DNA of 64,000 nucleotides from Sipunculus nudus (GCA_026874595.1 CM049317.1:17409382-17473381); one strand, 5' to 3'; positions 1-14,262 are shown, numbered from the stretch's first letter. The notes: generated by a model from the sequence alone, not told the origin. Program-made: numbers and translations.

Positions 1-50
1 TACATTATCTTTGCTAGGGAAACCAAAACGTCTGGCTGAGGGTCCTAGGC

Positions 51-62
51 GGGGGGGGGGGG
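51..62. repeat. Poly-G tract
   Basis: Run of 12 G in AT-rich surroundings. It is one of eleven G or C homopolymers of at least 11 bases in the window. No gene is supported in the first 1.4 kb: the open frames at 11-241 and 183-449 have no start context, domain or splice structure that I can recognise. Confidence 0.9.
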
Positions 63-449
63 CATTTAACACAACGATAAATTTACAAGACTATGTGCAG
101 GACAGGAAATCCATTCATTTTGGCGTTACCTCAGGACAAGAGCTTTGGTTTTCCCATCTTTTTAACCATTTAACATTGTACTTTGTTCAGTTTTTTTATC
201 ACCTCCTACAACAACATTTTGCTCTATGTCACTCTGCCTAGACTGTACATTAAAGGCGAATGCATAGAAGCGGCCCTGACTACTTATTTTCAAATGAAGT
301 ACAACTTATTTTTGGAAGCCCCCCCCCCCGCAGATTATGAGATCCGGTGCCATAACCCGCTCAGCTTATTTGCAGACCTAGCAACAGAACAACTGTCCTC
401 ACAAGAACTGCCACAGCAAGATCCTACTTGCCAAGTAGCAAAAGGTTGA

Positions 450-1480
450 GAAATAAAACCCATACTTCATGTCCAGTCCATCCTGAGTTAATTGTAACTA
501 TATGTGACGATGATGAAAATAGCACTGATTGCACAATCAATTAAAGTACTGCGCATAACAACTAGCATCGGGTTTCGAACAGGTCTTATGTTGCTAATTT
601 AGCAGAACCTACAGTGCTGTAAATGAGCCATTTTTACATGTGCGTGTGTTTACCTAGTAATTGATGTGATGGTAAAGCGAACAGTATGGCTGCTGAATGG
701 GTTGCTACCATAACCTATGCAGTTGGCAGGTAGCGGTAGGAAGTTTTATCCAAATCTTTCACATACAACTACTAGCTCATACTGGCACTTTGTTCACATT
801 TGAGGTCAAAAGTTCTCTACATCGTTCTCAGACACATATATTAAATATCGATATTTTGTTTGTGGAGAAATATCTGATTTGATATTTATCTACCTATAAG
901 TTTGCTACATCACCGATAACCCTGATCAAGATCATGATTGTATATTTATTTAAATTCATATCCCGAATGTCCTTTATGATTGCAAAAACAATGTTAATAA
1001 TAGATTTTAATTATAAGATAATGTTTTTATTATAAGTTAGAGCATTCTGTTATTCTCATTCGTCTATACATTATAAATTTTGTATTAAAAACATTTACAA
1101 ACATTTATGTTGTCCTTTGGGTTTGGTTATTGTTGTTCAATTTGACACATAATTAACTGAACTGAAAGTAATACGCTGAACTACCTGTAGAGTGTCACCC
1201 TATCCTCAAAATATATTCATCCGTTTTGTCATAGTACTAGGGTGATAAATAAAAATCTATAGCTCTGTCATTTTTCGTACTTCCATAACATTTAATATGA
1301 TTATAGACATGAAAGATGTACACTTATTCCTGACACCTGTTGTGAAAAAGATACTCTAATATAGTTACATGTATCCATTTGATGCAGTGATGAGTCAAGC
1401 TGAAACGTGATGAGATCAAATATTCGTCGACTTATGTACATTATATTTATGAAACCGGACATGATTAACCCTTACTGCAT
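450..1480. other. No gene seen
   Basis: AT-rich sequence with short open frames only. I see no splice-bounded exon, RNA gene or repeat that I can name. Confidence 0.5.
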
Positions 1481-1488
1481 TCAATTTT

Positions 1489-1624
1489 GTGTTCTCATCT
1501 GTTATGTTGGAATAGGTAATACAGGCAGAGTGTCGGTTAGTATGAGCTATGTAAGTAAAATGTGTTTTCGTCTGTTATGTGGGAATAGCTAATACAGGCA
1601 GAGTGTCGGTTAGTATGAGCTATA
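1489..1624. repeat. 73-bp tandem duplication
   Basis: Two direct copies with a 73-base period, starting at 1489 and 1562. The stretch covering 'acaggcagagtgtcggttag' and the following 'tatgagctat' is identical in both; differences are confined to the first ~30 bases. The following 500 bases hold nothing else I can name. Confidence 0.85.
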
Positions 1625-2141
1625 TGTGTAGCCAATCTAATTAACGCATATTAACATTTCTTCAGCCATGCTTTTGCAACAGGGTCACATTTCAACATGT
1701 ACCCTTCAGTGATGGCGAGTAACTTGACATCTGTCACAGTTTTATTATCTTTATTTCACATATCCTCAACCGAGAAGTTTAGATCACGCGTCACTCGGCA
1801 TATATGATGAAAAACATAATATGTAACACATATTAACATTGTAAGAGAAAGGGCATTTCATGGAAGGATGCATTTTTGCTCAATTTTATTTTCAAGATAT
1901 AAGGGATTTTATATAAACACATAAATATACGTATATGTGTATGTATATGTATGCAAGGTTAAAAACGGCAGCTTTATTCAAAATAAAATATTGTCCTGCC
2001 CTGACTCTTGTCCGTCATGGAAGTATAAATTAGATCACTTGTGAGCTATAACCATGGCGCGTCATCCGTCCGTCGTCTGTCATCTCATATCTGTCTGCTT
2101 TCCTCAGCAATCCCTCAACATAAACTTCTCGAATTCTCTCT

Positions 2142-2162
2142 CTTGCTCCCCCCCTCTCTCTC

Positions 2163-2232
<70 letters not shown>
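2142..2232. repeat. (CT)n-(TA)n compound microsatellite
   Basis: A C/T-rich lead-in passes into about 33 TA units with a single TACA interruption. Open frames reading YIYIYI across it are translations of the microsatellite. Confidence 0.95.
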
Positions 2233-2235
<3 letters not shown>

Positions 2236-3130
2236 AGTGGTATAGCCGTGTTAGTCTGTATTTGAAGCGAAGGTAAAGATAAAGTGTGTCGCCTTTTAGA
2301 TAGACTTTTAATAAACTAGCAATTTTACCCAGACTGCTTGCGGATAAACTATGTTTATACTGTGACTAAATAAACTGTGAAATCATCGGACCAGGAACTA
2401 CTAATATTATAGTGCATACCCATTGCCATTTGACATGAAAATAGCATTAATCAACATAAACCATGTTTCCTTGCACTCATTCCATATTTGTTATTATCAC
2501 ATGCCATATTGACATGTCAGGGTTCTGACAGGGTTTGACATAAACGCTCACCCTCTAACCCATGGAGAATACAAGTACCGTATGTTGACTTATGCTAGGA
2601 CTTTAAACAGGAACTGCATGGCAATTCATAAAAGCGAATGCATATAGGCCCTACGAGCAGAGTTTAGAACACCTTTTGATCGGTCAACTTTTAAATTCAT
2701 TTGAAATCTTAACTTCAAATATTAAGGAATGAGAGCTAACAGCTATCCACTAAATTAAATACATTATGAATGGTCTGACACACAGAGCTTTTGCAATATT
2801 TATAACATACGGTCACAATTAGATGATAAAAAAGAGGAATAGGCTATCCTATAAACATAAGGGTGGCACTTAAAAGCTACGGCCTACATTTTCATGATAG
2901 AACTACATAACAGTTGAAGTATGCAGCCGTAAAGTTTAGATTTCATTGTTATACGTTCGGTTTACCTAGAATTTCGACATGCATAATGTTACATCTGGGT
3001 TTTAGTGTGTAGGGAAAATTTTTGCCGCAAGATCGTATATAGTCGAGCTATAATCGAGGAATTGTGCGTGTTCCATAAATATCTGTTTTAAGCTTTGCCG
3101 ATACCCCTTGCCACTAAACTCTTTCTGCAG

Positions 3131-3287
3131 ATCCATTCATGTATGGATCCTTTCCTCGCCACTCTGCCAACTACAGTATGTCAAGTTCTTACACCGTTCA
3201 GCGACACTCTTGGATTTGGAGCAGACATGATAAATTACTTGGCGCTGGCTGTTTGTTTGTTTGTAGATGGATTAGGTAACCTTGGCT
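3131..3287 (+). CDS. Candidate exon, unknown protein
   Basis: A 157-nt segment bounded by a good acceptor (pyrimidine-rich 'ctctttctgcag') and a consensus donor ('ggct|gtaagt'). It is open in one frame throughout and reads IHSCMDPFLATLPTTVCQ..., then a mildly hydrophobic stretch INYLALAVCLFVDGLGNLG. An ATG lies near the start, so it could be a first coding exon or an internal one. Codon composition is less AT-rich than the flanks. I do not recognise the protein and no partner exon was found nearby. It may instead be part of an old transposon, since the 40 bases just upstream (2971-3010) recur at 51470-51510. Confidence 0.3.
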
Positions 3288-3699
3288 GTAAGTAACAAAT
3301 CACTTATCACCTGACAAAAAAGTGTTGGGGATTATGTGATCGGCCTCATGTGTTTGCGTTTGTTTTGCAACCAAGGAATTTAAGCTCCCAATGACCTTGC
3401 ATGTATTTTCAGTTGGCCTACATATAACGTGTTAACAAATAGCTTGTAAATAAACAAACTCATATATTAGCCATAGTAACGTTATAACAACCTATCTTAA
3501 TAGGACTTACGTACATGTCATAGATATTTTAGCAGAAGCAATAAATTACATAAATTTGACATACGAGGCAGGAGAATAACTGGCTTAAAATCTCGCCGCT
3601 ACTCGGCTGAGACCCACACTTACCATCTCCCGACTTTAAGCCCTGTGCTTTACCCCTACACGACAGAAGCCGTATGCTCTAACTTATATGGGAGGGAAT

Positions 3700-6600
3700 A
3701 CGGATCTTTCATTCCACTATCATAAACAGGTTATTTTATGGTAATACATATGAAATTATAATTACTGATGTTTTGCATGCTCTCTTATAATACAGTATTA
3801 TATGTAGGAGAAAGTATATTACCAAAGTCCAAGTATCTTACTGTTACATACGTATTTGGCAAAAAAAAAAACACATTATTCCGCTCCACTTTAATGATAC
3901 ATCCGTTCGCGTGTGACCAAACTCTACACTTTAATAAATTCTTGCCTGGACGATGTCTTCTGGGTACTTTCGTGTGGCTATAACCTGACAGGTTAAAGCC
4001 AAAGAGCATTCGTGGTGTTTTAGTGCATAATTGCAAAAGGCAAAGTGTAAAATCATCTTTATCATGGAAATTTGACTTTCCTTCTTTTAATATATTAGAA
4101 ATGTGTCCAATATCAAAATACTCTCCAATATGTGTATGTCCGGAATGAAGACAAACCCTAGAGCCTATAGTTAAGTTGTACCATCTGTCACAAGTTAATT
4201 AATCTTAACATGGTTGAGTCGATGGTCTACAAAACATTAGAAGAATATTAATCATTTTATTTCAATATTATCATATAAACCCGATAAACAAGGACTGGCG
4301 TGTCAAATGGAAGAGGTTTATAGGAAAACATTGAGAACTTTTAAGCATTCAAAGGGTGTAAACCTGCGAAGACCTCTTGATCCACATCCAGATTCGCCCA
4401 AAATTCAATCGATCTGTTTAAAAATGTAACCTATTTGTTTCATTGTATTGCAAACGGTTCCACTCAATTTCCATGAACGTGCGGGAGACTTTTTGAGAAA
4501 TTGAGGGGCCAAACAAACATTAAGCAAATAAGGTTTGTGATATATCATTATGTAAACAATTAATACGTGGGGCAGGTCATTTTACAATGTTAATCTTCCT
4601 TACATATGGAGTTGCAAAATGATACAGAAGAGAGTACGGATTTTCGAATCCGAAGATTTTGGGATAGCAATTATAGAAATATAAAGGAACATGAGCGAAA
4701 GGAAATTTAAAAAACAACTCAATGGAAAATCAAAGGGAGAGGAATTAATAAGCTCATATAGTGTACCGTTGTTGTATCCCCCTTCAATATATATATTCAT
4801 GTTACATGTGTTGGTAACGATGTCGTGTGCCTGTATTTGTCGCTTGTGTTGTAAAGGTTGTCATTGCATATTTTAATTGAAAAAAAAATGTTTAAAGAAA
4901 CTTTGCTGACGGAGACAAAGGAGGTTCAGTATATGTTAATATGCTCCTTCAAATGAAATGTTCTGCACTGAATATGTCATCAAAGTTTTAATTCTCAGAG
5001 AGGACTCTGATCATGAAGGGTTATAAATAACACTTCCACAGTTGAATTCCTGGAAAATTCGTGAAAGTGTGAGAGTTAATCTTAACCGGTTTTTTACAAT
5101 AATTTTGACGCTTCTTTCTTACATAAAATGTTTTTGCTTGGAGATAAAATAATCAGGCACGGTTATGGAGAATAGTCAGTTCTTAGCTACTTTACACGTT
5201 TGGGTACTTCCTAGTCCTATTTACTTCCTGGATTATGGTATTCAGGTGCCAAGTATTACCTGCTTTTATAGCTGACAGTTAGTTAAATATCTGAAGATCT
5301 AGTCTTCCAAGTTTGTTCAACCTTAGCTTGATGGCAGTATTATAGATCTGGAAAGGGATCGAAGGTGAGGGGACATTAAACGTTGTAACTGGCCTACAAA
5401 ATGATTAAGACTGCATATTTGGTATTAATTTCTTATTAGCGTTCATAATGACAATTCGGATGATAAACATAGGCTAACCTAGATTTACAGATAAAGGAAG
5501 TGACAATCATCTAATTCAAGAAGTTGATGTTAATTATCTAATGCTAATATATTAGAAGTATTTACCTATACTATGAAATATGCCAACAATAACGTTTACA
5601 AATGTGCTAAAATATTCTGGCAATATTTATTATTCTATAGTCAGTATCCTTCGTGGGCTTTATCATACTCTGCAGCATATTAATCGCTGTTTTTATTTCT
5701 AAAGTGACAACCATTTTGTAAAATAGGTTTCTTTCTAACACAAGTTTTCAAATATTCATTAAGTCAAGGGCCTTTTTCTGATATGTTGGTAAAAATTCTA
5801 AATTATTAGCATTGTACTATGATAGAATATATATACTAATTATATGCCAGGCAGACCCAGTCGACTGTGTGGATGTGATGGCAGTTAAATACTCTCAATA
5901 TTTAAACCATTCCTTATACTGGAAACCCCGCTGTGTACTCATTGGTCATTTAAATAATCATAATTGACATTACACCCCTTATATACCGCCATTTGCTTAA
6001 CCTGATTAAAAATCGACAAATATTGATTTACTACTTAAATAACTATCGCTAACGTAAATCCATCAAGCACTGTGACAATTGAAAGCAGGTTAATGTTCAT
6101 TAACTTCGACGCGACTTGGTTGCAGTTGTAATACATTTTTTTATTGTACTTAAAATATCCTGTCATTAATATCAGTCTAGCTTTTCTTAATTACAGGAAT
6201 ACTTCTCCATAGTGAATTATATTTTTTCGTCAAATAAATTACTGCGAATCGCACACAAATGATAATCGTACGGTTTGTCAATCAAAAATACAGTCTAAGC
6301 CATGAGACTCATATTGTTCAGTTAATGCATGTGTACGGTATACAACAATAACGCCGTATCAAACACATGCACTGTTTATAAAACGACTACGTTGATAATG
6401 ATAAACTGGTGTGTCCAAAGTACTAAAGCTATCCGCGAAGCTACATGCGTATCCAAGCTTTTTAATACTATGCCGGGTTTTGCATAAGTCGGCAAATATC
6501 GGTCATGCCCGATAAACCATGATAATCAATTGTTTAGCAGAACAGAGCCGAATGGTAATTTTATCTCCCAAAAGATGTCAGCACTAACCTGACGTTTTAG

Positions 6601-7100
6601 CCTAAATAACTTGCATGAACACATCTTCATACAGACATCAAAAGCATATGATAGAGAGAGAGTGACGGAATGTTGCCCAAACAAAGTGAAAAAAAAGAAA
6701 ATCACAACCTACATTTGCTCGTACAAGGTGTTATTGTATTCTTACCAGATATTTCTTTCGCCGTGTCGAGATAGAGTTTCGTCTGCCAAACCGTGTTTTT
6801 TATTTTGTGTTTAAAGAAACACCTGTTTCATACCAGTTTTATTTATTATATTTCCGATTATTTATATTAGCATATTCTACATTAATGGTTGCATTTTCTT
6901 TACTCAGTAAGTCAAACCACCTAACGTTTCGATGACACTGCACTTCACGCCCCTGTATTATTAATTTGTGCTATTTTTTTAAATCTACTGTTCTAACTGC
7001 AAATTTAAAACAGATTGATAAATAAACCTGATTCATTCTATGCTATATAACAATAAACAGTGCCCTGCAATCTACCGAAAGTGGCCGCCTGTTTAGGCAA
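3700..7100. other. Gene-poor AT-rich stretch
   Basis: 3.4 kb with no exon, RNA gene or named repeat that I can support. Open frames here (for example 4691-4876 and 6611-6814) are short, AT-rich and lack splice or start context. Confidence 0.5.
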
Positions 7101-9675
7101 ATAGATTTGTTTCTTAACATTGTCCTTGGAGTACCCATTTCCTTGTTCAAACAAGTATTTTGTGCATATGCACGTTGCGTGGCGCGCGGAGCGTGACCCG
7201 AGAATGAGGCCTTTGGGCCTGTTTATGATTTTTAAACATATGGAACCATTTGCCTGGTCAGCCCAGTTACAATAATTCGAATCTGCGCCCGAAACTTTTC
7301 ACTCGCTCTGTTAACCCTTTTCTCTCTCGTGAAACCTTTACATTCTACGCTCAACTTGAGCTATTCATGAGCACTCTTTGGTCAATTCATCTTGGATAAC
7401 ATATAAAAAGAAAACACAAGATATTTATAAACAAAACTGTTCTGAACCCTGACACAACTATCACTTATTTCAATAAAACACACTGGGTGAGTAATGCCAA
7501 GTTTTAACAAATTTAATTCACAAAATATTTTGGAATGTTGATTGTCAAGGTTCAGTCTCTTAGAAACATACCTTTCACATATATTATTAATTCAAAGTCT
7601 GAATAACATATATACCTGTGAAATAAATCAAAAATATATACCGTGCACGTAAATAAGATAACCAGACACGCCTTACAAATCCAGTGGGAGGGTGCCCTCT
7701 GAATTCTATCAAATTCTAGTACCATGACTTTAGTTCTAGATAGCTGAAGGGACCGTGTAAAGGCCATGTTAACAAAACATCCGATAATTATGCTCCTTTA
7801 CGCTTTTTTATGGATTTTTTTTCTAGACAGGAAATGACCGGAAGTGGAACAACCTGTAGGAAATGTCCTTGTGACAATTGTCCTTTATACATTTTGAAGT
7901 ATTTGCATTCGTGTTTCTTCAACTTTTTTGCGTTTTGTGTGTATTCTATTGCTGATATGTAAGAATGACTTAGATATAATTATGGCATATATTATTTAGA
8001 AAAAATAAATATATTCACAAAATATATGATTTCCAATAAGTGTTAATGCCAAGCATACGTTTCACTTACCATGTCCTTGTACGTTCTCTCATGGTTAAGC
8101 ATATGCAAGCCAGAACGTGGCATTGACGGGAATAAACTTGATGAAACTGAAGCCCGTCTTCTCGTGACGTTCGCTGTACGTCTGCCCCACGGTATATCCT
8201 GTTCATCTACGGTGCTGCCATGGTATTGCAACGGTTATAACCACGTAAAACATTGCTTCCCTAGACGAACGTTCTTGGGTTCAGTTTTTCTAAGTTACTA
8301 CTATTGTATGTACGTGCACACAGGGGTGTGTCACGGCGGCGTCACCACATTCAGGCAAATTTTCCTAGGGTATCCTACTCCGATGGACTACGTTTCGGGG
8401 AGACAACAAGATTTGTTATGGCACAGCTCCTATGGGTTGACACCCAAAATCAGTTATATTCAGGGTGGTCAGGAGGTCTACATTTTTTACTCGGGGTTAC
8501 AATATGTCTGATTCTCTTTAAACAATTCAAAGAGACCGTGGGCCCCTCAAAACTACACAGTTTATAAACGTCTCCCGACGGTGTCCTACGGTAAAATCTC
8601 CATCCCAGCAAGTCCCACCAAGTGGTAAGGCAGACCTTTGCCCAAGGGAAAATTCACATCTTAACAGATGGATATATGTGGCTTGTAACTATACATGTAC
8701 ACGAACTTAACGCTTAGCGAGTGCCCATTGGACTTTGTAATCTGTCAAGATAAAATATACCTACGGTTTGGGACTGATATCGTTTCGTTTTTTTTTTTGC
8801 CTACTCATTCTCTGCCATAAAATGCTGCATCAAACGCATAGAATAGTTATCATATGACCAAGGGGACAGGAATGAACAGGTGTGAAATAAAACCCAACAC
8901 GTATCTCTCTCTTTGAGAATTTAATTTGTCCCCACGAGCACCAAAACCCCCCGTCATGCATAAGATCTGTCTAAAAAAGAGGTCGTTGTTTGAGGCGGGA
9001 TTTGACCCCCGCGCCTGTTCTGTAATAAGCTGGTAAGGACTGAATGTCGCATATTTGGAGAGTCACACAGAATTGAAGTAGGTTAACTATTGTCAAGAAA
9101 AAAAATCCGCACTAATTATATAGATTTACTGAAAGTTTATTATTTGCCACAAGATAACAGCACAAGTCGGATCTATTTAGAAAATATTATCAGTAAGTTT
9201 GTCACCAGTTATCACCAACATGATTTCAAACAAATATACACGCCGCACTTTGTTATACTTGAAACATCGTCCTACTAGACCAATGTTGTTTCTAAACAAT
9301 CTTAAGTGAAGTTATAATAAATGATTGTCTATTATACAGAAAGGAGTCATTTGTTTTAGTTATATCGTAAAATTTGACCTTGCAATGCATTTATAATGGT
9401 AATATAGTTCGGTTCCTGCTCCACTGCCTGGACTGTTTTGCACATTCTTAAACAAAAGTGAGTGGATTATATATTTACCATTGCAGGTGACATTATATGC
9501 TCTTACAATCATTTAGATATTTATATATGTCATGCATGCAGGTTTTGGACATGTTTGATTATCTGATCGTTGCAAACTCATTTACATAGTTCGTCAACGA
9601 AAGTGAATGGGGTTTATGTAATCGAGCGGGTTTGTATGGCATACAGTTCTTCGGTACAAAGGTCTTCTGCTTCAG

Positions 9676-9743
9676 AACAAAATATTCGTCACCTTGGCGT
9701 TCCTGCTCGTCCTGAGGATGGTGCACGCGTTCGTGCCAACAAG
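9676..9743 (+). CDS. Candidate signal-peptide exon
   Basis: A 68-nt segment between a pyrimidine-rich acceptor ('ggtcttctgcttcag') and a strong donor ('acaag|gtgaga'). One frame reads NKIFVTLAFLLVLRMVHAFV, a textbook signal-peptide core with an A-x-A-like end ('VHA'). The frame has no ATG, so the start would have to come from an upstream exon or has been lost. It lies inside copy A of the 4.1-kb duplication and has no counterpart in copy B. Chance hydrophobic reading cannot be excluded. Confidence 0.3.
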
Positions 9744-10392
9744 GTGAGATATAATAATAAAAATAAAAGCAAGATCTAATATTTTAGGTACACGAGACAC
9801 AGAGACATATTTTAATGTACATGCATTGATCCATTTCTAGCATATTTTCTTTTGTATTAATTAAAATAGCAACATGGTCGTCGGCCAGTGTACCTGAGCA
9901 TATACTGATATAAAATTAAATGATGTATATTATAAGAGAATGCTTTTAGAAGTTGTCAATATCATGTCGACATATGCTGAAACGGATTGGCAGTGGTGTT
10001 GCGGAAAAGGCGAATCAACAAAAGAAAGAAAAAATATTTAACATAATTATAAAATTACATCTAATGTGTCGTAATGATTAATGCCTGTATGTCCACCTTG
10101 CACAAGACATACACCTGATGAACCCTAATAATGGATAATTTACGTGAATAGACAATCACAGAAAATATAACATTAACCCACAAAATGAGTATGTTTATCT
10201 ATCGTTATTGGGAACATGTTAACATACAAATATGTCAATTTTACGACAAAGGGAACTGAAATAAAAAATTGTATAGGCGAACTAGTTTTCTTTGTACTGT
10301 CTAGGAATTTGGATAAGTAAAATCTCTATCAGAGATGCAAGTACAGATACTGTTGTTTTGTCTGCTGTACCAAGCCATCAGGAAGGTTAATA

Positions 10393-10495
10393 CATGAAAA
10401 TCAAAATATACGACCTCGCTTAGAAGACTAACGTTATCAAATGTGCACCATGATACCAAGGTCCCATTGGTGGTCGTAAATTTGAGGTTTTACTG
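10393..10495. mobile_element. Tigger/pogo-type MITE, copy A
   Basis: A 103-bp element whose right end reads '...gaggttttactg' followed by TA. The left end is slightly eroded ('catgaaaa' for 'cagtaaaa'). It is nearly identical to the complete copy at 14484-14586 and sits at the equivalent place in copy A of the duplication. CAGT-type termini with TA target duplications are typical of Tc1/mariner-pogo elements. Confidence 0.75.
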
Positions 10496-12877
10496 TACTT
10501 AAAGTATTGATGTATATAAAATGTGCCCTCATCATACATAAAAAAGTACGCCGGTGCATGTATTTAGAGAGGTAAATGCTCACCATAATCATTATAAGTG
10601 TTTGGGTGTTTATTTATATTTTCATATCTGTAAAAGATCGTAAATGTAAGTAGCTGAATGATGGTACAGAAATTTCACAGTTCTCTCCAATAATTGTACC
10701 ACCTTTTTATTTCCTGTTGTATATTCAAACTAAACGTATAAGCTTCTACGGGAAATCAGTGTATACTTCAAGTACAACAACAAAAGAACTTTTTAAAACA
10801 GAGTCCGACTCATGGTGTTAATGTTTGAGGTGCTGTTGTGGAATAGAGCGATACAGTGGACCATAGCATATTTTTTTAAAGAGACTTCCTTGCTTAAATA
10901 ACACAACGCTAGTCCAAAGAATACCTGACTCAGCTGAAAACGTAAACGTCTCTTAAAACGCAATCTGGATGCATTTACCAACTAAGTAAACGCAGTAGAT
11001 ATGATCAGATTTACCGCATAGTATGTCCCTTGGGGTTGTGGTGGAGGCACCTCTAAATTGTAGCTACTACAAAGACTATATATAATGGAACACGTATCTT
11101 ATCTGTTTTATCCTGCGGTTGCTCCTGTTTTTCGAGGATTTCACATTTGCGATATGCATGGAAAGGAAAATATCGCGTAATGAAAATCGTGAACAAACAA
11201 CCTAATCGTCAAGTTGGCAAGTTAAATGACAAAATAGTAATGTTACTTATGGTACCGGTAATAATAATAGGTCTTGTATGTTACATGTCAATCACGTGAA
11301 TCCATGTGTATCTCAATATTCTCTTGGGAGTACTTCCAAGTCCTATTTCAATCATATGGGTTCCTTTTCCTAGGCAGACGAGTTTCACTACTTCGAGTCC
11401 GCGCCACAAAATCGTCACTCGCTCTGATAACCCTATCCTCTCTCGCCAAAGCTTCTCTACATCCTACGCTCAATTTTGAATTCTATAAATAGTGCTTTTC
11501 ATGAACACTCATTTGTCAATTCATCCTGGATAACATGAAAAAAAGTTTAAGATGTTTATTGACTGTTTCTGAACACCTATCACCAATTTATTCAATCAAA
11601 CACACATGATAATAATGAGGAATGTTACGTGTTTACAAACTTACGTCACAAATACTAATGAATATTGATTGTTATGCCCTAGCCACATAAAAACATACAG
11701 TTCAAAGAGATTAGGTCTCAACATCATATATACCTGTGATCAATTAAAAATATAAAACTTGCACGTAACTACGCTAACGAGGCAAGCCAAAAACTTCAGT
11801 TGGGAGGATGCCCACTGAATTCTAACATATTCTATTTACATGACAATTGTTCTAGAGTGCTGAAAGGACTGTGTAGAGGTCACGTTAACAAAATATTAGA
11901 TAAGTATGCGTTTTCAGTAGCGTATGGGCTCCTGTACGTTTTTAATCGATTTATTCTTCTTTCTATGCGCGAAATGACCGAAAGTCATGGAATCTGCACG
12001 GAAACGTTATTATGACAAGTGTCTCTCATGTATGTGTAGTGTGTTTCCTTTTCAATTCGTTTTTTTTTACGAACTATATTGCGCCTTACATTGCGAGGAA
12101 AACGCTGATGTGTGAGGGCAACTTAAATATGATTATGCAATCCTCTTAGATAGCAAAAAGCAAAATATATAGTCACAAAAATATGTGATTTGCATTATGC
12201 GTCAATGTAAAGCATAAGTTTTACTTACCACGTCCTTGCATGGGGTCTCAAAGTTCAGTCAATGCCAGAGCCCGGCATTGTCGGGAATAAATTTGATGAA
12301 AGTGAAGAGTACCTCGTTCGCGGCTCGTTTGCCCCCAGAATATAAACCACGTTCATCTAGGGTGCTACCATGGCGTTGCAGCGGTTATAACCACATACAA
12401 CTTTGCTTGCCGTAGAAGAACGTAGATCGGCTTTGTTCTTTTATCGCATGTACCACTGTATCTACGTGCAGATACAGGGTTTTCACGGCATCGTCACTAT
12501 ATTCAGGCATACTTTTCTACGGTATCTTGCTCCAATAGACTAACTTTCGGGGTAACAACGTTTCGGGGTGCCTTTGCACAGCTCCCATGGTTTGATAAAC
12601 CAAATCAGTTTCATTCACGTTGCCAAGAAGTGCATATTTGTGTTCTATGGGTCACAATCTGTCCGGAATTCTTTGAACATTTCAAAGCTACTGTGGACCT
12701 CTCAAGACTACCCACGTTCATTCACGTCTCCCCACGGTGTCCTACGGTAAAGGCTGCTTCCTACCAAGTCGTCCAGCGTTCCTCAATGACTTGGTGATCC
12801 GGAGTTAGAACTTGGTAAGTGAGACCTGGGCTTGAGGGGAATGCACGTCTAAACAGATGGATATGTATAGTGTATAA

Positions 12878-12882
<5 letters not shown>

Positions 12883-12938
<56 letters not shown>
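12883..12938. repeat. (TA)n microsatellite
   Basis: About 27 TA units. The same position in copy A (near 8690) holds only 'actatacatgtacac', so the array expanded after the duplication. Confidence 0.95.
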
Positions 12939-12939
<1 letters not shown>

Positions 12940-14262
12940 GTACATAACGCTAAGTAAATGCCCAGTGAACTTTGCAATCTATCAAGATTAAAGGTACTTG
13001 AGATAAGGGACTGATATCGCTCGTGTTTGCCTAACCACTCTATCTCATTCAATGCTGCATGAAACAGATTGAATATTTTTTCATGAGACCAATTACATAG
13101 GCATACACAGGTCTGAGTATCCCTCTTTTTGAGAATAAATTTTACAGCTTACAGTGTATGTAACATGTCAGTCAGGCCCTGTTTTATACATTAATTGCAT
13201 TAGATGCACCCGTAGAAAATCCCCTGTACTATATGATAAATATTTATGTAAAAAGTTGTAAGGTCCTGAATGTCGCATATTTGGTGAGTCAAGTCAGAGC
13301 AGGAACAAGTAAACTATTGTAAAATAAAACCACCAACTGTGTTTTTATTATTTAGATATATTTATAGATCACTAATTTGCCACAAGATGGCAGCACACAT
13401 CGGATCTGTTTAGAAGTTATTATTAGTAAGTTGTGTACAATTTATTACGGGATGTGCTACGGGGAGCATGATTCAGCTTTCATTCCTTAATGCATTTAGT
13501 GATAGTTGGTGTACCTTCGTTTCGTTGATTAGTTCAGCTGTACACATAATGAAACGTCTAGTTTACATAAGAACAAGTTCTATACATTTTAGGTACACGA
13601 GTCACAGAGACATACTTTTATACACATACATGGTTTCTTGTCTACCATATTTTCTTTTGTATTAATATGAATAGCTACATGGTCGTCGGCCAGTGTACCT
13701 GAGCATATATTAATATCATGTTGAATGATGTATATTTATCATGGCATGCTTTCAGAAATAACAATATCATTTCGACATATGTCGACAGGGATTGGCACTT
13801 TTGTCCTGGAAAAGGCGAAACAACAAAAGGAAGAACAAAATACCGAACATAATTAAAAAATACAATTCATTCATCTAAAGTGTGATAATGATTAATGTCT
13901 GTATGCCCCCCTTGCAAAAGACATACACCCAACTTCGATGAACCCTGTGTCCCTTGGAGATAATTAACGTGAACAGACAACCACAGCCAATAAAGCATTA
14001 ACCCACAAAATTAGCTTGTAAATGACTACATTCAACTATCGTTATTTGGAAAATGTAAACATGCACAATGCTTCCATTTTTCGACAGAAAGGACTGAAAT
14101 AAATTGTCTGAGTGAACGATAGATATTTTTTTGTATCGTCTAGGCTGTTAACCATAAGAAAGGTTAATGTTAAAGCTGCATTTGATATGTATTACAATAA
14201 AATGCTAAACTTTAATATATTGTTGTTCTGTCTGCTGTACCAAGACATCAGGAATGTCAAAA

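Larger units (their letters stand above)
7110..11270. repeat. 4.1-kb tandem duplication, copy A
   Basis: First of two head-to-tail copies of a ~4.1 kb block. Collinear matches to copy B include the 'cactcgctctg' segment (7300 vs 11416), 'cttaccatgtccttg' vs 'cttaccacgtccttg' (8067 vs 12226), 'ggtacacgag' with 'cacagagacat' (9787 vs 13591), the MITE at 10393, and 'aacaacctaatcgtc' (11197 vs 15287). Many substitutions and indels mean the duplication is old. Copy A alone has a GC-rich insertion near 7150-7220 and the exon-like segment at 9676. The 146-codon frame at 8071-8511 is not kept in copy B. Confidence 0.85.

Noticed and set aside
2041-2265. YIYIYI-type frames here and at 28044, 34684, 35458, 39483, 49751 and 50100
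   Set aside because: They are mostly translations of (TA)n microsatellites.
3580-3672. tRNA-like sequence on the minus strand
   Set aside because: The A- and B-box matches are poor and no second copy was found.
8071-8511. 146-codon frame in duplication copy A
   Set aside because: The paralogous copy B has frame changes and a stop, and no domain or splice support is visible.
9000-9025. B-box-like 'gggggtcaaatcccgcc' on the minus strand
   Set aside because: No A-box at the right distance and no copy in duplication B.
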